60,218 nt of DNA from positions 10,159 to 70,376 of the forward strand of contig CAKKRD010000013.1 of the NCBI GenBank assembly GCA_919902515.1, written 5' to 3'. Every line of letters starts with the position of its first letter. Position 1 is the stretch's first letter. Below, one piece after another: positions 1 through 10,036 of this stretch. Both the position numbers and the translations under genes were made by a program. The DNA is from Nitrosomonadaceae bacterium. GTDB lineage: Bacteria > Pseudomonadota > Gammaproteobacteria > Burkholderiales > Nitrosomonadaceae. The notes below the pieces were generated by a model. It was not told where the DNA came from, made no database searches, and was given only the letters and a program-made list of their open reading frames with translations.

Positions 1-500
1 GCGACACCGCACCCGTGAAGTTGTTGCCGGCGTTGCTCAGCGTGATCGCATTGGCCCCCGCGGTGATGCTCGAGGTGCCCACCACGGTCAAGGCATTGGC
101 CTGCGTCACCGCCCCACCCGTAGTGAGCGAGAGGCTCCCTGAGACCGCCGAAGTCCCGCCGTTGCCGAAGGCAAAGGCGTTCGCATCATTCAGCGTCACA
201 TTATTGCCGCTCACGATGCGTACCGCACCGGCGAAGTCATTGCCCGCATCGCTCAGGGTGATGTTATTGGCCGCGCCCGCAGTCAGCGATACTCCGCCTG
301 CCCCAGCCGCCTGAATGATCGGCCCGGCCTGCGTAATCGCACCTGCGGCTGTCACCGCGAGCGTGCCGCTGCCCACGCTGGAAGCCCCCAGCACGATCGC
401 GTTGGCGTCGCGCACCGCGACGTTGTTCACACCACTATTGTTCAGCGACACCGCACCCGTGAAGTTGTTGCCGGCGTTGCTCAGCGTGATCGCATTGGCT
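1..500 (-). repeat. Intragenic tandem repeats of the TpsA beta-helix
   Basis: Bases 1-55 recur without change at 445-499, a period of 444 nt (148 codons, in frame). A more diverged half-unit lies near 221-275, so the basic unit is about 74 residues, with NNFTGAVS or NDFAGAVR as its signature. The near-identity of the 444-bp-spaced copies points to recent expansion or gene conversion. The array probably continues past the left edge. Confidence 0.8.
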
Positions 501-2677
501 CCTGCGCTGAAACTGGACGTTCCACCGACCGTAATCGCCTCGGTTTGAGTAACTGCACCCCCCGCTGTTAATGTGATATTGCCCGTCCCTGAATTGATCC
601 CGACGAGACCGCCCAAGGCCGCCCAGCCAATCACCAAGGCATTGGTTTCGTTAATGAAGATGGAGTCACCTTGGGTTCGTGCCTCCAGATTGGCAACCGT
701 GGTGTTAATCACGTTGCCTGCTCCCGTCGCGCCGATAACCCCGGTAGTATTGGAGGCATTGCTAATGTCGAGTGCAACGGAAGCTGCGGTAATCAGCGAA
801 GTTGCGGTACGGAGAACGTCGCTGCCAACCGTCTGCCCACCTTGGGTGATCAGGACGTTACCAGTGGTCGTGAGATTGGATATCGTGATATCGCCACTGG
901 TGTTATTGGTCGTGGGGCCGGTGCTCATGGTGAGCGTGATGTTGGCCACGCCAGTGTTGATGGTCACTCCATTTGCCATCGTGATTGCTGCGGCGCCCGC
1001 ATTACGACTGGCGTCGACCACTCCATTTGCAACGGTTGCATTTGCAACCGCAACAAAAGCGCCATTATCAGTAGTGATGCTATTGTTGATGAGAATACTC
1101 CTGCCAGCTTGCAGGGTTAATATCCCATCATTACCCGCAGTATTTCCTGTGTTAATGGCCTCATTGACGGTAATATCGTTGTTCGCCTGTAGCGTGACAG
1201 CCGTGCCGCCACTCGTGATGGCAGTGATCAAATCAGCGTCGAAGGTCGCATCGGCCCCCGAGTTTTCGGCGAATTGGTCATTCGTTGCTACGGCACTAGC
1301 TCCCCCGTTAGCAATGATGATGTTCTTTGGGTCAAACAACACTCTGCCCGCCAGCCCATGAGGCGCGCTCGCGTCCACCATTCCCCTGAATACGAGACTC
1401 TCCTTTCCCGATACCTCTACAAATCCGCCGTCACCACTCTGCGCCCCGCCTCGCACACTGATACTGCCGTAATCTCGCGTGACGTCATCCGCCCACACAA
1501 TCACCCTGCCGCCGTTGCCGTTGGTGACGGCATTGGCATTGATGCTGACACCCTCACCGACATAGGTGCGGAAGGCGTTTTGCACGTTAGGGTTTTTCCC
1601 CTGGAAATCGCCACCCACCAGAACCGTGCCGCCGCCAGCATCACCCGATGCGTCGAGATTCGCCCCGGCGAACAGACCCACCTGGTCGCCCAGCACCTGG
1701 ATGCTGCCGCCTGTCTGGCCGGCGTCCTGGCCGGAGGCATCGAGCGTACCGGACACACTGACGATGCCTTCGTTGCCACCACCCAGCCGGATCGTGCCGT
1801 TGACGCTGGCGATCGATTGCGCCCGGATCATGCCTGCGTTGTTGACCACGGTCGCAGCCAGGTCCCCTTCGGCCCTGGCAGCCAGGATCACCGTGCCGCC
1901 GTCAGCCTGGATCAGGTGCCGGTTCTCCACCAAGGCACGCAGGGCTGATTGATCCACCGCCAGATTCACCAGCCGGTCACCGAAGAAGTCCAACGTGATC
2001 TGTTCGCCCGAGCCCAGCGCCACCGTGCCGAGGCGGGCAGTGATGGTGCCTTCGTTGCGTACTTCGGGAGCGAGCAATGCGATATAACCGCCTCCGGCGG
2101 CAGTCAGCGTGCCTTGATTGATCACGGCAGCAGAGGAACCGTTCCTGAGGAAGGTGTATTTGCCGGCGAGGAAGTCAGCGTCCGACAGGCTCATGGTGGA
2201 GGCCACCAGACTGCCTACATTCACCTGGGCGTTCTGACTGAAAAATACGCCGTTGGGGTTGAGCAGGAATACCTGGCCGTTGGCGTTGAGCTGGCCGAAG
2301 ATCTCGGAAGCTCCGGCCGAGGCAGCAACGCGGTTGAGTGCTACCGAGCTGGCCGAGGGCTGGTGGAAGTTGACCTGGGCATTGGCGCCGATGTTGAAGG
2401 TATCCCAGTTGATGCTGGCGTGCTGGGTGGTCTGGTTGATGTCCAGGCGGCTGTCGCTCTGCACCATGGAAGCGGAACCGACCGCAACCGAACCGCCATT
2501 AGGCAGGGCATTGAGATCCAGCGCATAGGCAGGATGTACTCCCACCAGAACCATCAGCAGCCCGCTCAGGTAACGCCGCAGGCGCAAGGAAAAAGTCAGG
2601 ATATAAGTCGACTTACCACCGCCGGAGAATCGAGCACCGGAAAGTGACAGTGTCCTGCGTGTGAGGGCTTTACTCAT
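1..2677 (-). CDS. Two-partner secretion adhesin (TpsA, filamentous-haemagglutinin type), C-terminus beyond left edge
   Basis: The reading frame is open from an ATG at 2677 to the left edge, 892 codons with no stop. The N-terminus has a long, basic, extended signal peptide with a likely cleavage after AYA at residue 52. A TPS secretion domain follows, with the hallmark NPNGVFF at residues 140-146 and the preceding INWDTFNIG stretch. Further on comes a typical FHA-family junction (LFDPKNIII) and then Gly/Ala/Thr/Asn-rich beta-helix repeats. In this family the protein is secreted to the cell surface by the TpsB pore, which is encoded just upstream on the same strand. The size, the C-terminal domain and any toxin tip cannot be seen. 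Function as an adhesin or contact factor is inferred from the family. The plus-strand frames across this gene are shadows. Confidence 0.9.
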   Translation of the reverse strand, partial: MSKALTRRTLSLSGARFSGGGKSTYILTFSLRLRRYLSGLLMVLVGVHPAYALDLNALPNGGSVAVGSASMVQSDSRLDINQTTQHASINWDTFNIGANAQVNFHQPSASSVALNRVAASAGASEIFGQLNANGQVFLLNPNGVFFSQNAQVNVGSLVASTMSLSDADFLAGKYTFLRNGSSAAVINQGTLTAAGGGYIALLAPEVRNEGTITARLGTVALGSGEQITLDFFGDRLVNLAVDQSALRALVENRHLIQADGGTVILAARAEGDLAATVVNNAGMIRAQSIASVNGTIRLGGGNEGIVSVSGTLDASGQDAGQTGGSIQVLGDQVGLFAGANLDASGDAGGGTVLVGGDFQGKNPNVQNAFRTYVGEGVSINANAVTNGNGGRVIVWADDVTRDYGSISVRGGAQSGDGGFVEVSGKESLVFRGMVDASAPHGLAGRVLFDPKNIIIANGGASAVATNDQFAENSGADATFDADLITAITSGGTAVTLQANNDITVNEAINTGNTAGNDGILTLQAGRSILINNSITTDNGAFVAVANATVANGVVDASRNAGAAAITMANGVTINTGVANITLTMSTGPTTNNTSGDITISNLTTTGNVLITQGGQTVGSDVLRTATSLITAASVALDISNASNTTGVIGATGAGNVINTTVANLEARTQGDSIFINETNALVIGWAALGGLVGINSGTGNITLTAGGAVTQTEAITVGGTSSFSAGANAITLSNAGNNFTGAVSLNNSGVNNVAVRDANAIVLGASSVGSGTLAVTAAGAITQAGPIIQAAGAGGVSLTAGAANNITLSDAGNDFAGAVRIVSGNNVTLNDANAFAFGNGGTSAVSGSLSLTTGGAVTQANALTVVGTSSITAGANAITLSNAGNNFTGAVS

Positions 2678-3443
2678 AAGACCAGCTTCTTCATTGTCTT
2701 TGATAATTTCTATAAACCGCTCTCAATGTCCTTAATCACTACGTTTGTCATATTTTACACCGCGTGAGGATAAAATATAAGGATATTACTTATTAGTTTT
2801 TAAGAAAATGGCTTAGTTCTCTTAGTTCTTTTTCTTGCTCCGCCTATTCAGGCTGGAGAAAACACCGATGACCCTGTAAAACTTGACAGCACGCAAGCAC
2901 GTCACCTTCTTTGGCAGACTGCGAAGAAATCTCCCAGCCGTTGCACGATGATCTGGTTGGCATCAATTGCTTCTTTCCAGTTAAAACTTGCGGACTGAAA
3001 CATAATGAATAACCCAGTGAGCATATTTTCAACCCGGCCAAGATGCAGGTAAATAGAGGTTCTTCCAAATAGTCGGTAGGACTTCATCCAGTAACTATGT
3101 AGGAAGAATTCCTATACACACGTGTCATGGTTTTTCTTGCCCTCAACAATCGGAACCACTCCTTAAAAAAATCATCCTCCCAGGTGAGTTGTAAAGCATT
3201 TGTCATGCCAGATAGGTTGCCCCTCCATTGAAATTGACAAACGAAAGGAAACGTATTGGAATCAATGTGTTTCCTGATTTAGAAGACCCAGGGAAAGATA
3301 CCGTCTGCTGCCATGGAAATCGTGCGGCAGTTCTTGCCTTATGCGGCAAAAACCGGCGATACATACTGCGGAGGATTTATTCGGAGGTTTTCTGGAACAT
3401 GGTGGCGGATGCGCTATGCTTGCCCGCCTTGAAGCTGCTACGG
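2678..3443. other. Gene-poor spacer between tpsB and tpsA
   Basis: This 766-bp stretch separates the tpsB stop from the tpsA start, longer than usual for a TPS pair. It is AT-rich near tpsA and holds only short open frames on the minus strand (about 60-75 codons near 2844-3087). I cannot assign these to a family, and they look like decayed sequence. The upstream region of tpsA, including any promoter, must lie here, but no clear -35/-10 pair could be chosen. Confidence 0.5.
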
Positions 3444-5183
3444 CTAGAAATGCTTGACCACATGCAACCACACCCGCGGGCTAAGTCTGGCGTTGTCGAC
3501 ATCGTGGCCGTTCATGCTGCGCCCCGGATTGGTGCCGATACGTTGTGCGATGCCGAAGCGAACCAGGAAATTTCCGGGCGAACTCCAGTTGAGACCGAGG
3601 CCGTAGCCGGAAAGCCCGTAGCGGTTTTGGATGAGCGTATTGGCCCCTTGCCAGCCGTCCCATGGGTTGCGATGCAAACGGGTTTCGCCATGGTCGAAGA
3701 AAGGAGCAATCTGCAGGCTCTGGGTCAGGTTATAGCGCAACTCCATGTTGAGCAGCATGCTCTCGTCGCCAAAAGCTTCACCTTGCGGATAGGCACGCAC
3801 GCCCAGCGGGCCGCCAAGGGAGATTTTCTCTGAAGAATCGAGGTTCTTCGAAGCGATCTGACCGGAAAATGACGTATAAAAAGAAAACTTTTCACTGAGT
3901 TTTTGCAGGCGCACCAACGAGTAGGAGAGTTTCTGGTAGCCGCCGTGAGTACGCGCTGTCGCGCTGTCGGCAATACGATCCGCCGTCCATCCATTGAGAC
4001 TCACATTCCCGGTGGAAAGCGCAAGACCGAAAGTGTTCAGCCCGCCGCCGCCCACAAAATCCTGGCTGTCGCCCTGGATGCCGAACACACCGACATCGAC
4101 TTTCTTGTCGCTGGTAGGGCCAGTGATGGTGGCATTGAAGAAATGCCTGTGATCATAGGCTGAGGTGCCGTAAAGGCTGAAATCGCGGCGGCGAACTATG
4201 GGATACAGGGCGTTTGCACTGGCCACTTGCGCGCTGCCGTGAACCTGCAGGGCGGCGAAATCACAGCACAGTTCGTAGCGCATCTCGGAGTAGGCGGCAC
4301 CCATTTTCAATCCCGTAGTGCCAACCGGAGTCAGATAGGCGACACGGCCGTGGCGGACACCGGAAGAATCCGCCACGCGCAGGCTAAGCTGGTCACCACG
4401 ACCGAGCGCATCGTTCAGGTTGAGCGCCGCACCTATACGCATTGCGCCGGAAAACTTGTTGCCGTAATTATCGAAATCGACGTGGCCGGACAAGCGCGGG
4501 CCTTGCGTCACTTCGGTCGTCAACAACGAAGTGCCGACCGTTGCGCCGGGGGAAAGCACGGAGCGCACCTTGACACCCGGCAAGTCGTTCAGCAGCAGCA
4601 GACCGCGCTCCAATTCATCCTTGCGGATCAAGCCATCGGCCGGCAGCGCGGAGCGCAGCGTTCCTTCCACGACACTGTCCTGCAAGCGCACGTCACCAAT
4701 CGGCTTGACGCTGATGCGATCGACTTTGCCTTCCAACACAATGATTTCGACGATACCGTCGTTGATATCCTGTGCCGGGATATAAGCCCGTGCGACAAAA
4801 TAGCCGTGGTCGCGGTAGTAGCGGGTAATGATGTCGGCGGCTCGCCACAGGTCGGCGAGGGACAAGTCTTGATCGACGAAATCCTTGAGCAGAGGCAGCA
4901 ACTCTGCTTCGGGAAAGACTGTGATACGGCTGATGCGAAAACCCTTGACCGAAAAGCGGGCAGTTTCTGGCGCCGCCATGGCTGGCCGTTCCGCTTCTTC
5001 GATCAGTGGGGTATCGGGCTGGCGCCGCGGCTCGCTGGGAAAACGGCCGCGCTCGATGTCCCGCTGCAACTGCCCGGCATCTGGAAGTACTTGCGCGAAA
5101 GCGCCGAAACCAGAAGCGGCGCAGAGAAGAGCAATCCCGCCTAGCGCCCCGTTGCGCTGCCAACTCCTATGGGACGTCATCAT
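3444..5183 (-). CDS. Two-partner secretion transporter (TpsB, ShlB/FhaC/HecB family)
   Basis: 579 residues, the usual size for an outer-membrane TpsB Omp85-type protein. A signal peptide (cleavage near GAFAQ) is followed by a Pro/Arg-rich linker. Two POTRA domains come next, at roughly residues 75-230, with the family pattern of a hydrophobic strand then DIITRYYRDHGYFVARAYIP. The C-terminal half is a 16-strand-type barrel with ANALYPIVRRRDFSLYGT, a LRYGEN-like late strand region and a terminal Phe (HVVKHF). By family it binds the TPS domain of its partner in the periplasm and passes it to the surface. The partner is the adhesin downstream on the same strand. ATG at 5183 is chosen because a signal peptide follows directly. 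Confidence 0.9.
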   Translation of the reverse strand: MMTSHRSWQRNGALGGIALLCAASGFGAFAQVLPDAGQLQRDIERGRFPSEPRRQPDTPLIEEAERPAMAAPETARFSVKGFRISRITVFPEAELLPLLKDFVDQDLSLADLWRAADIITRYYRDHGYFVARAYIPAQDINDGIVEIIVLEGKVDRISVKPIGDVRLQDSVVEGTLRSALPADGLIRKDELERGLLLLNDLPGVKVRSVLSPGATVGTSLLTTEVTQGPRLSGHVDFDNYGNKFSGAMRIGAALNLNDALGRGDQLSLRVADSSGVRHGRVAYLTPVGTTGLKMGAAYSEMRYELCCDFAALQVHGSAQVASANALYPIVRRRDFSLYGTSAYDHRHFFNATITGPTSDKKVDVGVFGIQGDSQDFVGGGGLNTFGLALSTGNVSLNGWTADRIADSATARTHGGYQKLSYSLVRLQKLSEKFSFYTSFSGQIASKNLDSSEKISLGGPLGVRAYPQGEAFGDESMLLNMELRYNLTQSLQIAPFFDHGETRLHRNPWDGWQGANTLIQNRYGLSGYGLGLNWSSPGNFLVRFGIAQRIGTNPGRSMNGHDVDNARLSPRVWLHVVKHF

Positions 5184-5413
5184 GCCTGCCAGTTCTCATC
5201 GCCCCGTGAGTCCCTTTGTACTATTTTTTTATTGCGCCAGCCTACTGCGGCGGCGGATCAACCCGATATGGCTGATATCCCCTGGAAAATCAGAAGAACC
5301 ACGCGGGGGCGTAATACTATAATACGGCGTAACGTCGGCTTTAGGTTCATTAGCGTTTCCTCACCCTATCCCGGGACAGCGTGACTCCAGCATCCGTATC
5401 AGCGTACCAAAGC

Positions 5414-5518
5414 CTACACCTGGTTTTTGCCGGTCAAGAAATCAGTAGTTTTTCTTCCGTGCTACCGGCAGTCGTAATGTCCTTTCACAACAACAATGGA
5501 CGACAAAGACATCAGAAT
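5414..5518 (-). pseudogene. Decayed duplicate of the hemF 3' end
   Basis: Read on the minus strand, this segment gives ILMSLSSIV near its upstream end and DFLTGKNQV then stop at its end. Intact hemF at 6118-7017 ends with ILMSLPPIV and DFLIGKDWL then stop. Nucleotide similarity is clear, with GTTTTTCTTCCG shared and CTTTCACAA versus ATTTCACAA, and it continues about 20 bp past the stop (CCAAAGCCTA versus CCAAAACCTA). A deletion of about 13 nt, a frameshift and an in-frame stop show it is not functional. It lies 600 bp downstream of the intact gene in the same orientation. Confidence 0.75.
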
Positions 5519-5601
5519 AGGCTGCTGAAAAAATCCCCAAATCACCATTTTTATTGAGTCACCGATCGCCCCCAGCACGAGCGGAGTTTTTCAGTAACCT
5601 G
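5519..5601. repeat. 83-bp element with terminal inverted repeats
   Basis: The left end AGGCTGCTGAAAAAATCC and the reverse complement of the right end, AGGTTACTGAAAAACTCC, match at 14 of 18 positions. This resembles the CTGTTGAAAAA termini common among miniature IS derivatives. There is no coding capacity. It lies directly against the hemF remnant. Confidence 0.5.
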
Positions 5602-5898
5602 TTAACATCACCGGTGCGGTGGAATTTGGTGCTCGGCTTTTAGAGGCACTATTCATCGCCTTCAATGATTTGATTATACCCTCGGTCATGATTAAATCTA
5701 AGGAAATTACTTATTGCATTTCAGGAAATCGCTTTCTCCATTTCCCCCGCTTCTTTCTGTCCGGAAGGGGGAAAGAGAAGTGGCCCCAGATTGTCGCCGC
5801 CAGGTTGATTTGCATTTCCTCACCCCATCCCGTGCAGACAGGGTAATTCCAATGTCAATGATCTTTACATAACTCATGACAGTTACCATTACCGTAGC

Positions 5899-6032
5899 CG
5901 TCATTCCCGCGCAAGCGGGAATCCAGACAATTGACAAGGCTCACACACAGTGGGACAACACCCCAAACGCGACTTCGGCCACTACGCGGAGATTTGATGA
6001 CAACCTGGATTCCCGCTTGCGCGGGAATGACG
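5899..6032. repeat. Perfect 28-bp inverted repeat pair (dispersed palindrome family)
   Basis: Bases 5899-5926 and 6005-6032 are exact reverse complements over 28 bp. Each arm is itself a hairpin with stem ATTCCCGC and loop GCAA. This is the widespread proteobacterial intergenic palindrome that often translates as VIPAQAGIQ or DSRLRGND in spurious reading frames. The 78-bp middle has no gene. It may act as an mRNA-stabilising or terminating structure downstream of hemF. Confidence 0.8.
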
Positions 6033-6117
6033 AATTGATGGATTTTGTCTACTGGTGCACTCGTTTCAAATGTTGTCTTCAATTATGTAAAGCTCAATAA
6101 TGTGATCCTGCCAAAAC

Positions 6118-7017
6118 CTATAGCCAATCCTTGCCGATCAGAAAATCGGTATAGAGTTTTTCTTCCGCGCTGCCGGCTTCGGGTCTCCAGTCATAACGCC
6201 ATTTCACAATCGGCGGCAGTGACATCAGGATGGATTCGGTGCGCCCACCCGATTGCAGACCGAACAACGTTCCGCGATCCCATACCAGATTGAATTCTAC
6301 GTAACGCCCGCGACGGTATGCCTGGAAGTCGCGTTCGCGTTCACCATAAGGCGTATCCAGGCGCCGCTGCAGAACCGGCACGTAGGCAGGCAGAAAATGA
6401 TCGCCGACACTTTTGGTCAGATTGAAACAGGTGTCGAAATCCGGCTGACTGAGGTCATCGAAAAAAATGCCGCCGACACCGCGCGGTTCCTTGCGGTGTT
6501 TCAAGTAGAAATATTCGTCGCACCATTTCTTGAAGCGCGGGTGATACTCGCCGCCGAATGGCTGCAGCGCGTTTCTGCAGGTCTGGTGGAAATGCACGGC
6601 ATCTTCTGCAAAACCATAATAAGGGGTCAAATCCATGCCGCCGCCGAACCACCATACCGGCGCGGCGCCCTCCTTGCGTGCTTCCAGAAAGCGTACATTC
6701 ATGTGCACCGTGGGCGCATACGGATTGCGCGGATGCAGCACCAGCGATACGCCCATGGCCTCAAACGAACGTCCGGATAATTCAGGCCGCGCGGCGGTGG
6801 CTGACGCCGGCAGTCCGCCGCCGAAAACGTGGGAATAATTGACACCGCCGCGCTCGAACACATTGCCTTGCTCCAGCACGCAGCTTAAACCGCCGCCGCC
6901 TTCGGGGCGCTCCCATTGATCACGGCGGAAAGACTTGCCATCGACCTGCTCCAGACCTGCAACGATGCGTTGCTGCAGCCCGACCAGGAATTCTTTGACT
7001 TGTGCAGTAGTGTTCAT
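6118..7017 (-). CDS. hemF: Oxygen-dependent coproporphyrinogen III oxidase
   Basis: 299 residues from the ATG at 7017, which has a GGGGGATC ribosome binding site five bases away. A TTG 33 bases further upstream is open but poorly supported. The enzyme oxidatively decarboxylates coproporphyrinogen III to protoporphyrinogen IX in haem synthesis. Family blocks are visible: [64 protein letters not shown] and the C-terminal [18 protein letters not shown] then ILMSLPP. Length matches the family. It is the last gene of the dusB-fis-purH-purD-hemF run, 51 bp after purD. A decayed copy of its 3' end lies 600 bp beyond the stop. Confidence 0.96.
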   Translation of the reverse strand: MNTTAQVKEFLVGLQQRIVAGLEQVDGKSFRRDQWERPEGGGGLSCVLEQGNVFERGGVNYSHVFGGGLPASATAARPELSGRSFEAMGVSLVLHPRNPYAPTVHMNVRFLEARKEGAAPVWWFGGGMDLTPYYGFAEDAVHFHQTCRNALQPFGGEYHPRFKKWCDEYFYLKHRKEPRGVGGIFFDDLSQPDFDTCFNLTKSVGDHFLPAYVPVLQRRLDTPYGERERDFQAYRRGRYVEFNLVWDRGTLFGLQSGGRTESILMSLPPIVKWRYDWRPEAGSAEEKLYTDFLIGKDWL

Positions 7018-7068
7018 TGATCCCCCGATTCCAATCCGGCGTCGCGACAAGCGTCGTCCATAAGCCCG

Positions 7069-8376
7069 CTATTTGCGACGTTGATTGATAGCACGATGTC
7101 CTATATCGTACCGCATTTGACAGTCGTCGAAGTGAATTTGTCTGGCGATTTCGTAGGCGCGGCGCTGGGCTATTTTAACGCTGTCCCCCAGCGCGGTAAC
7201 GCACAGCACCCGTCCGCCCGCGGTTACGATTTCCTTGCCGCCTTTCCCGCCCAATATGGTAGCGGCATGAAACACGTGAAAATCCTCTGCTGCTGCCGAG
7301 GTGAGGGTAGTTTTCGGCAAACCGTTAATCACATCGCCTTGGCGCGGCGTCCCAGGATAGCCATGGGCCGCCATCACCACGCCCAGTGCGGCACGGCGAT
7401 CCCACTCGGCTTCCACCTGGTTGAGTGTTCCGTTCACTGCGTGTTCCAGCAGCGTCAGCAGATCGCTTTTCAGGCGTAGCATGATCGGTTCCGTTTCCGG
7501 ATCACCCATGCGGCAGTTGAATTCCAGTACCTTGATAGCGCCATCGTTGGCAATCATCAGCCCGGCATAAAGAAAGCCGGTGTAGCATTCGCCTTCCTGT
7601 TCCATGCCGTTCATCGCTGGCTGAATCACCTCGCGCATTATCCTGGCATGCAGCGCGGGAGAAATCACCGGAGCAGGAGAATACGCACCCATGCCGCCGG
7701 TATTGGGGCCCTGATCCCCGTCCTTCAGGCGTTTGTGATCCTGGCTGGTGGCGAGCGGCAACACATGGTGGCCATCCGCCATGACGATGAAGCTGGCCTC
7801 CTCTCCCTCCAAATATTCCTCGATCACGACCCGCGCGCCGGCATCACCCATTTGATTCGCAACCAGCATCGCGTCCACTGCGGCATGCGCATCTGCCAAT
7901 ATCATCGCAACCACCACCCCTTTGCCTGCAGCCAGGCCGTCGGCTTTGATGACGATGGGTGCACCTTTTTGCTCCAGATAGCGGTGGGCTTCAACAGGGT
8001 CGCTGAATGTGGCGTACGCCGCGGTGGGGATGCCGTGGCGTTGCATGAAAGCCTTGGAAAAATCCTTGGATGCCTCCAGTTGCGCGGCTTTCCTGGTGGG
8101 ACCAAAAATTTTCAAGCCGGCGGCGCGGAATGCATCCACAATGCCCGCGGCCAGCGGCGCTTCCGGGCCGACCAGTGTGTATGCAATACCTTCTTTTCTG
8201 GCAAATTCCACCAGATCGGGAATGGCAGTAACAGGAAGATTTTCCAGACCGTCTTCCAGCGCCACACCGGCATTGCCGGGAGCGACAAACACCTTGAAGA
8301 CGCGTGGCGACTGGAGCAGTTTCCACGCCAGGGCATGTTCCCTGCCGCCGCCGCCGATGACGAGTAGTTTCATCAT
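7069..8376 (-). CDS. purD: Phosphoribosylamine-glycine ligase (GAR synthetase)
   Basis: 435 residues, full length. It catalyses the second step of purine synthesis, joining glycine to phosphoribosylamine with ATP. The N-terminus MKLLVIGGGGREHALAWKL is diagnostic. An ATP-grasp domain follows with PIVIKADGLAAGKGVVVA, then TGGMGAYSPAP and LEFNCRMGDPETEPIM. Two ATG codons are adjacent at the start (8376 and 8373). It follows purH by 66 bp on the same strand, so the two purine genes are probably co-transcribed. Confidence 0.97.
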   Translation of the reverse strand: MMKLLVIGGGGREHALAWKLLQSPRVFKVFVAPGNAGVALEDGLENLPVTAIPDLVEFARKEGIAYTLVGPEAPLAAGIVDAFRAAGLKIFGPTRKAAQLEASKDFSKAFMQRHGIPTAAYATFSDPVEAHRYLEQKGAPIVIKADGLAAGKGVVVAMILADAHAAVDAMLVANQMGDAGARVVIEEYLEGEEASFIVMADGHHVLPLATSQDHKRLKDGDQGPNTGGMGAYSPAPVISPALHARIMREVIQPAMNGMEQEGECYTGFLYAGLMIANDGAIKVLEFNCRMGDPETEPIMLRLKSDLLTLLEHAVNGTLNQVEAEWDRRAALGVVMAAHGYPGTPRQGDVINGLPKTTLTSAAAEDFHVFHAATILGGKGGKEIVTAGGRVLCVTALGDSVKIAQRRAYEIARQIHFDDCQMRYDIGHRAINQRRK

Positions 8377-8442
8377 ATCGTGATGCCATCAACCGGTAAA
8401 AATAATGAAACCTCACCGGATACCGATGGTTTCAGTAACTGC

Positions 8443-9999
8443 TCAATGCCTGAAATGCCGCACCCCGGTGAACACCATTGCCACACCCTGCTCATCCGCA
8501 GCGGCGATAACTTCCGCATCGCGCATGCTGCCACCGGGTTGAATGACCGCCCGGGCGCCCGCCTGAACCACCACATCCAGCCCATCACGAAACGGGAAAA
8601 ATGCATCCGAAGCAACCACCGAGCCGTCCAGCGAGAGCCCGGCATTTTGTGCCTTGATCGTGGCAATGCGAGCGCTGTCCACCCGGCTCATCTGTCCTGC
8701 GCCCACGCCCAATGTCTGGCCGTTGGCACAAAACACGATGGCATTGGATTTGACGAATTTCGCCACGCGCCACGCGAACAGCAAATCCTGCAACTGTTGC
8801 GGTGTGGGTTGCACTTTGGTCACCACTTTCAGTTGAGCAGAAGTGACATTGAGATTATCCGGGGTCTGTACCAGCAATCCGCCGCCCACGCGCTTAAAGT
8901 CCAGTGCATTGCCGCCTGCCTGCAACGGCAGGGTCAGTACGCGCACGTTGGTTTTCTGGGCGAGAATTTGTTTTGCTTCATTGGTTACTTCCGGCGCAAT
9001 CACCACCTCGACGAATTGCTTGATCACCGCCTCAACCGTAGCGCCATCCAACATGCGGTTGAAAGCGATGATGCCGCCGAAAGCAGAAGTCGGATCAGTG
9101 GCAAGCGCCAGTTGATAGGCGGCAAGCGGCGTAGCGGCCACAGCCACGCCGCACGGATTGGCGTGCTTGATGATGACACAAGTGGGCAGATCGAACGTCT
9201 TGACGCATTCCCACGCCGCGTCCGCATCGGCGATGTTGTTATATGACAGCTCCTTGCCCTGTAACTGGTGGTAGCTGGCAAGACTGCCGGGGGCGGGCAT
9301 AAGGTCGCGATAAAATGCGGCTTGCTGATGCGGGTTCTCGCCGTAACGCAAGTCCTGGGCAAGGCTGAAATTGAGATTGAGCTGCTCGGGGAAAGTGCGC
9401 TGACCGTCAGGGTCAATGGCAGTAAGATAGTTACTGATGGCACTATCATAAGCAGCGGTATGCGAGAACGCCTTTTGCGCAAGCCGGAAACGGAACTCCT
9501 GCCTCACCGCGCCACCGGTTGACTGCATCTCCGCCAACAGTGCGGCATAATCTGCCGGATCGGTCACTACCGCCACATGCTGGTGATTCTTTGCCGCGGC
9601 GCGCACCATGGTCGGACCGCCGATATCGATGTTTTCGATGGCCTCTTCCAGACTGCAACCAGGTCTGGCAACGGTCTGGTTGAAGGGGTAAAGATTCACC
9701 ACCACCAGTTCGATAGCTGGAATCGCCGCCTGTTTCATCGCCGCCATATGCTCCGGCATATCCCTCCGCGCCAGGATACCGGCATGAATTTTCGGATGCA
9801 GGGTTTTGACGCGCCCGTCGAGCATTTCCGGAAAACCGGTGTAATCGCCAACTTCGGTGACCGCCACACCAGCATCTTGCAGCAACTTGGCAGTGCCGCC
9901 AGTGGAAAGTATGGTCACGCCGAACTGGCGCAATCCGAGCGCGAATTCGACAATGCCGCTCTTGTCGGAAACACTGATCAGAGCTTGTTTGATGGTCAT
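8443..9999 (-). CDS. purH: Bifunctional AICAR transformylase / IMP cyclohydrolase
   Basis: 518 residues, matching bacterial PurH. The N-terminal IMP cyclohydrolase domain (about residues 1-195) shows [15 protein letters not shown] and [21 protein letters not shown]. The C-terminal AICAR transformylase domain shows [42 protein letters not shown] and ending [18 protein letters not shown]. It performs the last two steps of IMP formation. It is upstream of purD. A 151-bp inverted-repeat element separates it from fis, so expression from the dusB-fis promoter may be altered. Confidence 0.97.
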   Translation of the reverse strand: MTIKQALISVSDKSGIVEFALGLRQFGVTILSTGGTAKLLQDAGVAVTEVGDYTGFPEMLDGRVKTLHPKIHAGILARRDMPEHMAAMKQAAIPAIELVVVNLYPFNQTVARPGCSLEEAIENIDIGGPTMVRAAAKNHQHVAVVTDPADYAALLAEMQSTGGAVRQEFRFRLAQKAFSHTAAYDSAISNYLTAIDPDGQRTFPEQLNLNFSLAQDLRYGENPHQQAAFYRDLMPAPGSLASYHQLQGKELSYNNIADADAAWECVKTFDLPTCVIIKHANPCGVAVAATPLAAYQLALATDPTSAFGGIIAFNRMLDGATVEAVIKQFVEVVIAPEVTNEAKQILAQKTNVRVLTLPLQAGGNALDFKRVGGGLLVQTPDNLNVTSAQLKVVTKVQPTPQQLQDLLFAWRVAKFVKSNAIVFCANGQTLGVGAGQMSRVDSARIATIKAQNAGLSLDGSVVASDAFFPFRDGLDVVVQAGARAVIQPGGSMRDAEVIAAADEQGVAMVFTGVRHFRH

Positions 10000-10036
10000 C
10001 TGTTGGGGTGTGTGTTGGGGTGTGGAGTGGCCGTAA

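Larger units (their letters stand above)
5184..6117. other. Repeat-rich intergenic region with no intact gene
   Basis: The 934 bp between tpsB and hemF contain no convincing intact gene. They hold a decayed hemF 3' end (5414-5518), a short terminal-inverted-repeat element (5519-5601) and a large palindromic pair (5899-6032), each listed separately. A short motif beginning TTTCCTCACCC occurs near 5352 and again near 5813 with similar flanks, which suggests further small duplications. Confidence 0.6.

Noticed and set aside
15..2647. Several plus-strand open frames of 60-260 codons
   Set aside because: They are shadows of the minus-strand TpsA gene, low in complexity and without family features.
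2844..3087. Small minus-strand proteins between tpsB and tpsA
   Set aside because: No ribosome site, family or conserved motif. Overlapping frames suggest decay.
5855..6100. Short open frames reading VIPAQAGIQ or DSRLRGND
   Set aside because: These are the well-known spurious translations of the dispersed palindrome at 5899-6032.
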